A stretch of 64,000 nt of DNA from Diadema setosum. Taxonomy: Eukaryota; Echinodermata; Echinoidea; Diadematoida; Diadematidae. The stretch is from NCBI GenBank assembly GCA_033980235.1, contig CM067064.1:7058501-7122500 (forward strand). The letters run 5' to 3'. Shown here in pieces: positions 34,987-47,274 of this stretch. Every line of letters begins with the position of its first letter. Positions within the stretch are counted from its first letter, which is position 1. The position numbers and the translations under genes were made by a program. Below the pieces are notes generated by a model that saw only the letters and a list, made by a program, of their open reading frames with translations, did not search any database and had not been told where the DNA came from.

Positions 34987-37900
34987 TGTTAAGGGGTAAA
35001 CGTTGCATTTTTTAGTACAAATGTCCTACTTGGCACAGATGTTCCCTAGGGCTATTGGAAAATTTTCATGTAAAGAGACACTCTGTATCAATGCAAATAA
35101 GCCTTAATTTGCATAATTTATGCAAAATTACATATAAAAATTATTAAAAAATATATGTGCACCCAGTAGAAATGTCTAATTTGGTAGAAGCATTCTATAG
35201 AGTAGATGGAAACAATTCCTGCAAAAACTGATTTCATACCTATGTAAATAAACATAAAATTTGCACAATTATGCAAGTTATTGTGCAAAAATCTGGATTT
35301 TTGAAAGAATGTCTAATCTAATAAGAACTGGATCTTGTAGTACAAAGTTTGAACCTGGGATGGATGTTCCTTGGGTCAAAAGCAAATGATTCATCTAAAG
35401 AGACAAACTGTCTCTATGCAAACAAGGTGTTATTTGCATAATATGCATATCAATATCTATACATAGATAATCAGAACAAACAAAAAGCAATCATATGAAA
35501 ATGTCTTAAATTGCTTTGAACTTATATCCAAAAAGCTAATTAAATAAGACAATAATCTCGCAACAACACTCTTCAGTTGTTTAAATTGTTTCCATATTAT
35601 TTGATTAACTTTTTTGCATGAATTATGTAAGTAAGTATACAAGACGTGAAATTTCGAAACATATTGATCTTTAAAATCATTTTTACCATAAGTTTTCCCT
35701 CATTGCATGACTACATTGCAGGGTGGGAAAAAAGCAGTCGATAGTGACACTCTTTAAATATGATTATGCAAATATAACAGTAGGGCCTACATAGGAACAG
35801 CACTGATATATGCAAATCGGAACAATATTGCTTACAAAAGTATTTTTTTTTCCTTGCAAACAATACACAACTAAGGTCACGATTAAAAAATCGTTACAAA
35901 AAAAAAAAAAACTCTACCATAGTGAAAGTGTGAATTCTGATTTTCATTGTATTTTGTAGGCAACCAAGCAAATAAGATGCTTTTTACATCAAACTGATTA
36001 TAAACTTGTGCAAACTATGTGGATGTAAGGGTTTCTGCACACATTAAAAACCTACAAGCTGGAGTTAGAAACAAAGTCTGTTTCTGAAAAAAGAAAGTTC
36101 CCTGAGTATACTTTGACCTGCTATGGCATGGAAACTATGCTAGGAAATTTATACACAATAACATTGTGATAAGGCAATAATCTATGCAAAAATTGTCACG
36201 TCAACAATATAGGATATATTATACTTTAAGTCAAATAATCTTAGTCTCTGACTTAAAATCAGTCAATTTCAACAATAAATCAAAACAGAAATAATATGTT
36301 CATAGCCATAAAAGAGTATATTAGATGGCCTCTACCATTTCTAGGATGTGATTTGTCAACAGATCGTCACATGCTTCTGTTTGCGAGGATCGTAAATGTC
36401 ATATTCTCCCAGGTTGTGATTGTTTTCCCTTAGGATGATGTAACTCCCTAGCAGTCCAAAGAATGTTATATTCCACCACATGCAAGCCAATACCTACATG
36501 ATCTTGAAGCTTTTTCCAAAAATAATTATGTTAACTGGTTTTGTGTAAAGATGACAGAGGTTAAAGTTTAAAAAAAAATTACAGGTAAAAATGTAAAGGT
36601 TTAGAATGTCAGAGGATATACATGTGTGCATCAAAATTAACTTTCATGCGACCCATATATTCAATGCAACGACAGTGATGACTAAACCATGTCACTGAAT
36701 TTCATGTCCTTTCCTACTTATCAAGAGGAAACAAAAACACTTGAGAGGGGAGGGCTTAACGTTGGTTTTTTTTTTTCGTTAATCAACAAGGGAATCACTG
36801 TCAGGTAGAACATGCACAAATATGTACCAAGTTTCATGATACCTTGATTCACATTAAAGATATGGAAGAAAAAGTGAAATATAGCGCTTTCATCAGAGCT
36901 TTGACCTTTAGGCAGGAAATTTTCCAGAGAATCTCCATCAGGTAATACATGTATATATTAAGTTTCAAGAAAAATCCTACAAGCATTGCAAAAATATGAG
37001 GGAAATGGTGAAATTTTGAGGGCCCAATTGACCTTGATCTTTGACAAATGACCCCTAAATTCCCTAGAAAATCCCTGCCAGTTCCAAGTTCCATGAAGAT
37101 ACCTTGAACCATTTGCGAGATACGGAGAAAAAGAAGTGAAATTTTAGCATTTTCACCTGACCTATGACCTTTGACCGCTTGACTTGAAACTCTCTGGAGA
37201 ATCTTATTTTGGTAGTACATGTATGCAGTCACTAAATTTCAAGAAAATACCTTCAGGCATTGCATAGATATGGGGAAAATAATGAAATTTTGAGCATTGA
37301 CCTTGAACTTTTTGACCTTTGAGCTCTTGCCGATTTTACTTAAAGACTGCTTAATTAATTGCCCCATCATACATCATCTTTGGACCAAGTTTGGTGAAAT
37401 TTGCTTAATCCAATCTTGAGTTATCGCGTAAACTGATACAATTTCTGAAGTCGACCTTGGCCAGTGACTTCTGGTACATTCGGGTATTAATATGCACAAT
37501 ATGCTAATTAGGTGGATAGAGAAATAGTGTTTTGATATTACAAACCATTTCCTTTTGACTAAAGGATATGCATACTACTTTGGTAGTTTTTATACTAAAA
37601 TGTAGTCCTTAGACTGTAAGAAAAAAACTTTAAGTAATGTTTTTACTTTACTTTATTTAGTAATTATCTAAATTAGTTGTAATGATGGTTCAATTAGTCA
37701 AATTCTTTTCTCATTTTGTTTCATAGAGTGTTTCTAACAGGTTACATCTATGTAGGATGAGATTTAAGTTTTTTTTATTGTTTACAAATCAATTTGCATA
37801 ACTCGAATAATTATGCAAATTTTATGATTATTTACATAGGTATGAAATCAATTTTTGCAGGAATTGTTTCCACATACTCTATAGTATACTTCTACTAAAT

Positions 37901-38095
37901 TAGGTAGTTCTACTGGATGCACATATGTTTTAAATAATGTCTATATATATTTTGGCATAAATCATGCAAATTAAGGCTTATTTGCATATATACAGTTTGT
38001 CTCTTTAGATGAAAAAAATTCCAATTGTACCGAGGAACTTGTGTGCCAAATAGAACATTTGTACTTTAAAATGCGGCAATCGCCCCTTTTTTTCG
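34987..38095. mobile_element. 3.1-kb element with ~320-bp inverted termini
   Basis: The left arm (34987-35300) and right arm (about 37785-38095) are inverted copies at an estimated 75-80% identity. Both carry AATAAGCCTTAATTTGCAT and GGAAACAATTCCTGCAAAAA. The octamer ATGCAAAT or its complement occurs nine times in the element. The interior includes degenerate approximately 140-bp units with TGACCTTTGACC-like words (36790-37330). No intact transposase is seen, so it is either non-autonomous or decayed. Confidence 0.75.
36790..37330. repeat. Degenerate ~140-bp tandem units with TGACCTTTGACC words
   Basis: Several diverged units repeat the order AAGTTTCA(T/A)GA, ATACCTTGA, GAGATA(T/C)GGAGAA, GTGAAAT and a TGACCTTTGACC-like word. 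A minus-strand frame of 127 codons runs through them but is low-complexity repeat translation, not a recognised protein. Confidence 0.6.
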
Positions 38096-38184
38096 CCCTT
38101 AGCGAGCCTACTAAAAGGAATATACATCGGGATTTTACATGTTGTATATTTATCTGCTAGCGTTATGACATTATACGCACACGT

Positions 38185-38850
38185 GTATGCAGAGCTCGAC
38201 ACAGACTTTTTTCCCCCTCTGGTGGCCAGTTCGGACTACCAAAGTCATCATTGTTTGGTGGCCCGAAAAAATGAAGAAAAACAAAAAACTTAATGATTCA
38301 ATCAATACCAAAATACAGTCAACAATGATAGCCTTAAGTATGTGAAAATTGGCAGATATGATATAAGTGCTTCTAATGACACGTACTGTACCTAGGAAGT
38401 AGAAAAAATCAAAACATTAAAACTGAAATAATTTGATAAGACATTAAGACATTTATTGAATATCCAGGCATGAATATAATTTTCTATGACAATAAATATT
38501 CATGAAATTATTAGATTTAACAAATTGATGTGTCTAGTGGTATCGTGGATGAATAGAATTTTGACACAAAATTTGGCCGTGAAAGGGGAAAAAAAAAGAA
38601 GGTTTGGCTGCATTTAGTCGTAAAATATAGCCTACGTTTAGTCACGAAGACTAACAGCTAGTGATCTGGCAACCCTGGATACTCGCCTCAACCAGCTGAA
38701 ATGAGTGCAGTTATGAAGCACTGAGCCCTGGATGAAAAAAAAAAAACAACAACGCATAAATACAATGCACAAACAAAAATTTTCTGGTTGCCCGAAGGCT
38801 ATTTTTGGTGGCCCGGGCCTCCAGGCCACCGCTAACGTAGAGTCTTGGCA
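38185..38850. mobile_element. Probable MITE with GTGGCC-rich inverted ends
   Basis: The left end (GAGCTCGACACAGAC, GGTGGCC, TTTGGTGGCCCG) and right end (GGTTGCCCGAAGGC, GGTGGCCCGGGCC, GCTAACGTAGAGTC) form imperfect inverted repeats about 650 bp apart. No coding sequence. Boundaries are approximate. Confidence 0.5.
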
Positions 38851-38990
38851 TGTGGATACATTTATTATTAATGTATCTGTACATATACTTTATTTATATT
38901 ATATGTTTTATATATAATTATATACGGTGTGAAAAGGTGAAGCATTCAACGGACGTAGCTAGTTCAACGTAGTTTATTTCCAAGCTTTCG

Positions 38991-38992
<2 letters not shown>

Positions 38993-39070
<78 letters not shown>
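38993..39070. repeat. (AC)n/(AT)n compound microsatellite
   Basis: About 16 AC units pass directly into about 21 AT units, then into ACATAT-type degenerate repeats. Confidence 0.95.
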
Positions 39071-39082
<12 letters not shown>

Positions 39083-39892
39083 TAACATGTGTGTATATAT
39101 TGTGTACATTCCATTATAAAATAAATGTATTAATAAATTTATGCAGTACGCTGACGGTTTTAATTGTAAACCTGTAGAATGGAAAGCAACTGGAAAGAGG
39201 AAGGAAAGGAGGGAGAGAGAGTAACGTTTTGTTTCAGCCTCCAAAAGTATATCATGTACATTAACTCATACACATTTAAAAAAAAAAAAAAGAGAGAGAG
39301 ATCAATATTAGTTGAAAATCTAAAAGTGAAAGTCCGCTCCATTTCCACAATGACCTTGACTGGCGGAGCAAAAATCAAACAAGCCAGAACGGTAAAGGGT
39401 TTTCTCTTTTCTTTTTTAGATGTGTGTTAGGTTGTTTATGTCATACGTGGCCACTTAGGAAACATGCACTTCCACTTAATATGAGCAAGCTCTCAAGAGA
39501 CTGGCGCCTTTAAGTACCATCCGAAGGATTAAGCAATGAAAATACATGACCGAAGCCCCGTTTTGACAGAGCACTGTTACCGCGACCGCGACCGCGGTCG
39601 GGTAGCGTCCGGGTAACTTTTTTACCCTTCCTGCGAAAACGGTCCCCGCTGGCTGCCGTAGTTCGTGGTGACTTTCCATTTCGTATCAGTGGACACACCC
39701 CTTTTCTAGAAATCTGCCCGGAGGTTTTCTGTGTGTGTGTGTTTGAGGGCTTGAGTTGTCGTGGGGCACAACCACTCCTGTAAGCAGGAGGCTCGAACTA
39801 GCAGGGGCTTTAGGATAGAGTGTCCGTGGTCTTGTGCAACATACCGTTTCTGTAATTTATTACAATTTGCTGATGTTTCTTTTCTCTATACA

Positions 39893-40167
39893 TCCTTTTA
39901 ACGGTAACAGGTAAAAATGTCGGAGGTAAAAATGTCAGAGACAAAAATGTCAGAAGTACAAATGTCAGAGGTAAAAATGTCAGAGGTAAAAAAGTAATCA
40001 GTAAAAATGTCAGAGGTAAAAATGTCAGATGTAAAAATGAGGTAAACATGTCAGAGGTAAAACATTTGATTACTTCTGACATTTTTACCTCTGACATATT
40101 TACTTCTGACATTTTTACTTCTGACATTTTTACCTCTGACATTTTTACCTCTGAACCCTTTTAACGA
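39893..40167. mobile_element. TU-like foldback element of 15-bp repeats
   Basis: The left arm (about 39908-40060) is a run of about ten 15-bp units GTAAAAATGTCAGAG. The right arm (about 40070-40155) is the same unit inverted (CTCTGACATTTTTAC), so the whole forms a giant hairpin. The flanking sequence CCTTTTAACG occurs at both ends (39893-39902 and 40158-40167), a probable 10-bp target duplication. Foldback transposons with 15-bp repeats in their outer domains are known from sea urchin as TU elements. This one is only about 255 bp and has no visible middle segment. Confidence 0.75.
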
Positions 40168-41279
40168 AGCATTTCAATCACCTGTTCCCTCCCTGTAGGT
40201 TCCATAGGCAGAATGCAGTTGTTGCTAGGTAGGGCAAGCCTCTGGCAAGCTTTGTGTTCATTCTATATGGCCAACTTATTTTTTAAACAAATTATGGATA
40301 AAATCTGAATACATTACACAACCGGTCTCTTATCATGGGTGGATATATATTACGGAAAAAAAAAGAATATCTTTAAATGATTTACATGATTTGAAATTCG
40401 TTAAGACCAAATCGTATTTGAAACCTCATTGTAAAAATTGAATCAGATGATGACGTTATCGGGTCCGAACTGTCATTATTTTTATGATGACCAGGGCAAC
40501 TCACCCCTTCCCTTCTAAAGACATCATTACCAGGGGGACTTTAACAAAAACACAATGTGCAAGCAATTTTGGGGAGCGGGAGCGGGTATAGATTGTATTT
40601 TGTAGCTTGTAAACTGAAATGTTGATGCTATTTTTCGATTTGTGTGTGTGTGTTTTTATTGTATATTTCATGGGTTGCCATCTCAATTTGCTTTAATTTG
40701 TCGATAAACTGGTCTATTCGGTCACCCATGAACATCAAGCTTTGTATATATTTTCATGAATTTACCTTGTCATTATGTTTGACCAATCACTGAGCGCTAA
40801 TAAGGAAAGACTTCATCATCTTTGCACTCTGGAAGTTGAATTTTATAATAACAGCACAGCCAAATGAGTAGAGAATAAAAGTTTGAGAAAACTATTTAAA
40901 AAAATGAGGAAAGTTTTAGAGTTCGACGTTGAGCATCTTAAAAAAACACCGTGATATCAGTTACGATGACTCATGCAGATCAAACATGGCGACAATGCCA
41001 TTAAGTGATAACTCTCTCATAGATTTATATATCAAAGTATCACATGATCAATATTTTTGTCAATAATTCAGAAACCGTATGCAGGAGAATGATCGGTTGT
41101 AGCACTCATCATCTCAACTGGTGTACTATGACTGTGTAATATAGTGACAAATTTCAAACAGTATACAAATATTATAGAATCGGTACAACTCATGATATTT
41201 GATTTTTGCATGACCGATATCACAGTGACCTTCCAGCGATCTGAATGTTTCAATTATTTTATCAAAGTCATTTCAAACA
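40168..41279. other. Intergenic, no gene seen
   Basis: AT-rich, with a short (TG)n tract near 40641. No coding or repeat feature is recognised. Confidence 0.6.
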
Positions 41280-41614
41280 TATGGCCCGAATTCACGAAGG
41301 TGGTACAAATGAAACCATGGCTTAAAACCATGGAAAAAAACCATGAAGCGCCAAGTGTCGCATGAAAATATATTTCGTTTCGAAATCAGTCATTTCGTCG
41401 ATGAAATGATTATTTTGTAACGAAATGACAACATTTTGTAACTAAATGAACATTTCGTCCACGAAATGATAATTTCGTTAACGAAGCGGTTATTCTGTCG
41501 ACGAAATGACCAATTTCGGAACGAAATATTCAGTGTGACACTTGGCGCTCCATGGTTTTTGTCCATGGTTTAAACCATGGTTTCATTTGTACCACCTTGT
41601 GAATTCGGGCCATA
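41280..41614. mobile_element. TA-flanked MITE with CCATGG palindromes and CGAAATGA units
   Basis: Ends TGGCCCGAATTCAC and GTGAATTCGGGCCA are inverted copies flanked by TA at 41280-41281 and 41613-41614. Just inside, AAACCATGG motifs are palindromic. The centre repeats ATTTCGT..ACGAAATGA units at 15-25-bp spacing. TA targeting suggests a Tc1/mariner relationship. A related left end (ACCCGAATTCAT) starts the 18-bp array at 46426. Confidence 0.85.
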
Positions 41615-42660
41615 GAGTGGAGTTAACTTGCAGCAGTAACTTCAATTTGCTGCATGTGTTAAACCTTCCACCCTAAATAAGTAAAAGTGCAGGTTGCATG
41701 AGTCATTTACGTGTCCTTCATAGGTACTGATAGTGGAGTGGATATGTAGTAACCACTCGTGTAACCTTCCTACTCTGTTGTTGTTGTTGTTTTTATCCTG
41801 TTTCTTTTTATGTCCTTTCTACGTTTCCAGCCGAGTCTGATGGAGTGTTGATTTGCTCACCCATGTAATCAACTAGGCCTGTTCATTTTTACAGGTCACT
41901 TCCATCGAGAGTGTAAATACACCAGTAAAGGTTTAAAAAATATAAACATTCACCCCGAGTCCCTTTCTGTTTTATTTCCATCAGAGAACCCGAGAACGGA
42001 CGAGTTTTTTTTTTTTTTTTTTTTTTTTTTTAAGGCGCCGAAAAGTATGACACGCGAAATGTTGCAAAGAATTTAACATTGCAACAAAACATTACATAAG
42101 AACATACAAACAAATCTAATTCATTATTCCAATGTGTGTACATTTGTATTTTTATATTTTCGAATCATACACGGTGTCAGAAATGAAAGAGTCCATGCAT
42201 AGTTTATCAACCCTTTGCACATTTGACCGGATATGGGAAAATCTAGGAAATGATGGAAAGATTTTAACCAGAAAGAATTCTCTCTCATGCAGAGAGATAT
42301 GAGATTCAAAGATTACCAAAGGAGGAAGTGAAAAAAGGAAACAAGGGGCCTGACTTCTCCTCACATCGATTTCGTCTTTCAACAGGATTCATTCGACATT
42401 ATCAGCAACCAATTTCGGCAATCTATCTTTTTCTCTCTTTTTTTTTTTGGGGGGGGGGGAGTGCATGGGGAGGAGTGGTTGGGTTCGTACTGTCCCTGTA
42501 AATATCGGAACGAAAGTGAGAGAAATTTTCATAGAAGATGAAGACAATTTTTTACAAACATATTCATTTGATATTGAAATACACACACACACACACTTTG
42601 CAATAGTTTTGTATCATTTGGATGTGGAAATAAACATTCATGTTGCACATTAGTATAATT
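41615..42660. other. Intergenic, no gene seen
   Basis: Contains a T-run at 42006-42031 and a T-run plus G-run at 42433-42459. No coding segment is recognised. Confidence 0.6.
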
Positions 42661-42667
42661 TATGAAG

Positions 42668-42836
42668 ATACAGATAGATAGATAGAAAGATAGATAGATA
42701 AATGAATAGATGTATAGATAGATGAATAGATAGATATATAGATAGGTGAATAGATAGATATATAGATAGACGAATAGATAGAGAGATAGATAGGTGAATA
42801 GATAGATAGATGAATAGAGAGATAGATAGATGACTA
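42668..42836. repeat. (GATA)n-type microsatellite
   Basis: GATA and GATGAATA units for about 165 bp. The open frame on the opposite strand is repeat translation. Confidence 0.95.
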
Positions 42837-45619
42837 GTAGAGGACGAAAGGACAAAGAGAGCGAGAGAGGGTAGTATGTTATATGCCCTGTGAATGGATT
42901 CATTATTTTGTCAAATAAGCCTTGAATAATTTATGGCCGGATATTAATGGTCATATCACCTTGCGATTTGTGACCGTGTTGAAAGCAATTGACAGGTCAG
43001 TATAGGGTTAGAATCAAATCAGTTATTGAGAGATCGAAGTAAAATCCTATAACTTACCGAAACATTGAATTACAGTCAGCATGTGAAAACTTTTTTTCAC
43101 TATAATATTAAATTTCGTTTTTGTTGTTGTTTTTTTTTTTTCGTATCGGGTACTGGATATGAATATTGTAATATCCGCAAACCGTTATTATTTTGTATAA
43201 TAAATTATGAACTAAAAAGCACGCAAAGCGACTCGAAGCGAGCCCAGACACAGTTCCTGTCGAGGGAAGTGACTTGGTTAAGTAGGGGACCTGTTTCCTC
43301 ATATCACTTCCGCCGCGTGTTTATAAGGCTTCTCATTTCTCAGGACATTCGTAACCCATGCAGGGACCTACTGAAAAACAACAACAACTAAAATAGTGTT
43401 GTGCGTACGCTGTATTCCATTCTCAGGAGAGGATATACACATAACAAGAACCACCAGAAAAACTTCATTCTTTCATTCTTCTGTAACATATGTGTGTGTG
43501 TGTGTGTGTGTGTTTTAGATAATACTTTTTATATATCTTTGCGAAGCGTATAAACCAAAAGTCAATGAAACTGAACTCTTCCATAATTGCCCCATTTGAA
43601 CATACCATTCAAATATCCGTCATCTGCGTGAACCACGATTGCCGATCGGTAGAGCAGAAGTCAAGACTTCCAAGCGGATTCCACACCAACCACAAATTTG
43701 TTGTAATATAATGAACGGGCTATAGCATTTAGTGACTTTTTGTTAGACAGGTTGTAGTTGCTTATAAACAACATCATACCTATAACTAATTTGCATGCAA
43801 TTATGATGTCGTTCCAACAAATATAATTTGATGAAAACATACCCATTCTAAGATTTCATAACCTGCTTACATAATGTCCAATTTTGACGAAAATTCTCCC
43901 ACTGTGTACATCTGATTTTACTTAATTTACTCTAACCAGCCTAAACTTGAGTGAAAAATGCACTATATGGATCGAAATTCTCTCCCTACTTGTATCATAG
44001 AATATAAACCTGCATGTTAGGAATCTTTGAGCTCCCCCTTATCAATGTTTATACAATTTTGTTACTATTTGCGTGTGTGTAAAACTGTGTATGTGAGTTT
44101 GTGTTTGTTTGTGTGTGTGTGTGTGTACCTGAGAGTTTGTACAATAGACAAGTGTTAATATTAAAGGCGAGAATTGACTGCTGTATTTACGTACATTATG
44201 TGGAGCATTATGTCAAATTTTCAAGACATTGGTAAGCAAAGTGGAGCTATACTAGCTGGATAACTGTACAGCATTTTGTACATTCGCCTGCTCCTTTCAT
44301 TTGTATAAGAATGATGTGCAGATCAGATATATTGTATATGCTCAAAAACACACTTTGACGTATACAAACAAGGGGAGATATAGAGATATATTCAACCTTT
44401 ATTATGAGAAATTTAAATAAAGTACATCATGTTTTTATGAAATAATCATTGGGTCACTATTACTTGATATCCAACTTAAGGCAATGTTGATACCAGCTTA
44501 CGTCTTTCCTATTGTTTGTGCAGAAAAAACAACAACTACTGATATAGTAATTCTCCTTTTATGTAGATAGCTCATACATTCATTTCTGTACACTGTCCAC
44601 CGACTGATTTCCCCACTGACATTCCCAGCTACAGTTATGGCTGGATATAACATTCTAGTACTTTTCAACACTGTCGTGACTGTCATGTTACTGCAATTAA
44701 TTGTCAATCCATTTCTAGTCTTTTGTCTTTACATCATCACCATTACTCATTTCTAGCTGAAAACAATGAAAAAGTGTACTTTTCTTGCCTTCTCTCAAAA
44801 GGTGGGGAATAATCTTACATTCGATATAATGTCAGTAACAAGTCGAAGGAGCATGTACTCTATGGCATCACGAAATGTTGTGCTGCTGGGTAGTCTTCTT
44901 ATCCAGCGACGACGCCCATAAGATTTATCCAAAATTTTTGAACAGGTGGTCCGATTTTCCTCAGACCGCAATTACGTATACCGCACTACTATCAGTGTAC
45001 TTAGTTTTGTAATCACTGATATCAAGTTAATAGCTATATTCCCCTTTGAAAATACATGTGTTGTTGAATTTAGTCAAACGCGAGAGAAATTTGATACCTA
45101 TGTTTCTATAATCTGTTTCCTCCTTTCGACTTCATTACAAAGACAAGACATTCATTTACTTTGTTTTCGTTTCTCATCTGACAATATATATATAGAATAT
45201 AATGAAACCATATTCGGCTGCACCATCTGGTCTTCCATTGGGTCTAGCTGTATGTAGGACTTGGGGAAGTGAAGATTAATTCATGTGTAAATAATATGTT
45301 ACTGCATGCAGTATGCTATTTACATAATGACAAGTGTATTTTTGCACTCATTATAGTTAATGTGCTTCATGTTTACTTATTTGTGTAAGTTTTGTATAAA
45401 TGTGTTGTTGTAATGAATTGCAAGGGAGGGGACTGCTTTATACAAATTCTTTTTCTTAGCAGCCCCTCAATTTAATTTCTAGTCTTAGGTAATGAAACAA
45501 GATACGTTTCTATGTGATCCTGTTACATGAAACCTTATCATTTTGACGTTAATGGTATTGTTTGGAAATGAATGAGTGATGTAAACTTCCACGAACAGAC
45601 AGACAGATAGACAGACACA

Positions 45620-45676
<57 letters not shown>

Positions 45677-45869
45677 ATACACTTTCATTTGTCATCATAG
45701 TACGTGATCCAATTTGGGTTATCAACTTGTGGCACATTCTTAGAAGTTCAAATTTCTTCGCCAGGTTGAGAGAATAATCATAAATTACATAGATTAGTAA
45801 AATTCGTTATTTTGAAACCGCGTCAATCAAAGCACAAACCTGGTCGGAAGGGTCTAGGTGATGAACTAT
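42837..45869. other. Intergenic, no gene seen
   Basis: AT-rich with TG-type microsatellites at 43491-43514 and 44108-44128 and an AC/ACAG tract at 45597-45680. A segment at about 44810-44970 is a decayed relative of the MITE at 33014. No gene is recognised. Confidence 0.6.
45597..45680. repeat. (ACAG)n/(AC)n microsatellite
   Basis: GACAGACAGAT units followed by about 28 AC units. Confidence 0.95.
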
Positions 45870-46118
45870 GGGGGCGCTGTGGCATAGTGGATAAGACTCC
45901 TGACACCCAATCGGATGACCCGAGTTCGATTCCCGCCCAGTGCTAACGTCCTTGGACGAGATGTTCTTACCCACAATGTCCCTCTCGACCTAGGTGTATA
46001 GATGGGTACCTGGCAACGCTAGGGTAATAAAAATGGCAGGGCCCTCTGATAGAGCAATGGCAATGCTGAAGAGGCTATATATATACTGGATAATGAACAT
46101 CTTATTATTATTATAATA

Positions 46119-46157
<39 letters not shown>

Positions 46158-46200
46158 GTTATTATTATTATTGTTATTATTATTATTATCATTATTATCA
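45870..46200 (+). mobile_element. tRNA-derived SINE with (ATT)n tail
   Basis: The head has an internal pol III promoter: A box TGGCATAGTGGA at 45880-45891 and B box AGTTCGATTCC at 45923-45933. It is followed by about 165 bp of unrelated body (TCGACCTAGGTGTATAG, GGTACCTGGCAACG) and an (ATT)n tail from about 46104. The head no longer folds as a complete cloverleaf, so it is a retroposon, not a tRNA gene. SINEs of this type need reverse transcriptase from a partner LINE. Confidence 0.85.
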
Positions 46201-46425
46201 ACGGCAAAAGGCCAAAAAGAAAAATACGTGGACTGTTTAAGGCAACAATGTCCCATTCATATCACACGAAAAACAGAAGAACGATTATTTAGTTAAGAAC
46301 AAAGGGAATATCAACAGAAGAAGCGATGTGGAAAGAGAAAGAAAAAATTAAGAAGGTGTCTGTAAACAAACTTCAGTCGATAGTCATGTAAGAATGTAAA
46401 GCAACTTATTGCACTTATCATGACC

Positions 46426-46680
46426 CGAATTCATATAGGCAGTTTAAACAAAATCGATGATTTACATTCAGTCCATGGTTTAAATTCAGTCCATGATTTA
46501 AATTCAGTCCATGATTTAAGTTCAGTCCATGGTTTAAATTCAGTCCATGGTTTAAATTCAGTCCATGGTTTAAATTCAGTCCATGGTTTAAATTCCGTCC
46601 ATGGTTTAAATTCAGTCCATGGTTTAAATTCAGTCCTTGGTTTAAATTCAGTCCATGGTTGAATTCAGTCCATGGACCAC
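46426..46680. repeat. 18-bp tandem array (TTTAAATTCAGTCCATGG)
   Basis: About 12 units with few changes (GG to GA at the end of early units) follow an ACCCGAATTCAT end. The plus-strand frame reads GLNSVH repeats only because 18 is a multiple of three. The unit resembles the CCATGGTTTAAACCATGG terminus of the MITE at 41280, so the array probably arose by expansion within a related element. Confidence 0.9.
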
Positions 46681-47240
46681 GGCAAGCGCGAAACAGGCGT
46701 GTCTTTCAAATATATGCGCGTGTCAGCGTGCATTCAGCATTGGACGTTTGTTGGCGCACGTGATGAAATTGCCGTATACCAATTCTATTACAGACTAAAT
46801 TTTGACTACCTTGGCGTATTCCGGCCATAATAGTGTGTTGATAGTTGTAACGTATCAGCTAGTCCATGGTCCGCGGTGGTTCATTGTGTACAGACATCCT
46901 AGACCGGATGAAGCTGACCAATATTAGGTTTGATTCACGTCATTAACTCCAGGAATTGGCGCTGTGCAGACCTCTGCCTAGATTTTGGGTTTTGTAATGT
47001 TTGGTTTACACAAGAAATTCCCGCCACCAACCACATCGTTATCGACTTACCAGAATTCCACAAACTACGACACTATGCTGCTATGAGATGAAGCTACTCG
47101 AAAGTATCGTAGAATCACCGAATCTTATCCCACCTACCCTGATCTGATATGAATGTCACGGCAGTTGCACGGCGGATAATCCGGAAAAATAAAACGAAAA
47201 ACAAAAACGATATTTGCGTTGCGAAACAAAATCGCACACA

Positions 47241-47274
<34 letters not shown>

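Noticed and set aside
36849..37232. 127-codon minus-strand frame
   Set aside because: It runs through degenerate repeat units of a mobile element; no domain or conserved motif is visible.
39810..40142. Minus-strand frame with MSEVK and LTFLP repeats
   Set aside because: A translation of the two inverted arms of 15-bp repeats.
42529..42903. Tyrosine/leucine-rich minus-strand frame
   Set aside because: A translation of the GATA microsatellite.
45870..45945. Second tRNA gene
   Set aside because: The A and B boxes are present, but the acceptor and anticodon arms do not fold, and the body plus (ATT)n tail identify a SINE.
45990..46256. Poly-asparagine protein
   Set aside because: It is the SINE's (ATT)n tail translated.
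46420..46662. Open frame with GLNSVH repeats
   Set aside because: A by-product of an 18-bp non-coding tandem repeat.
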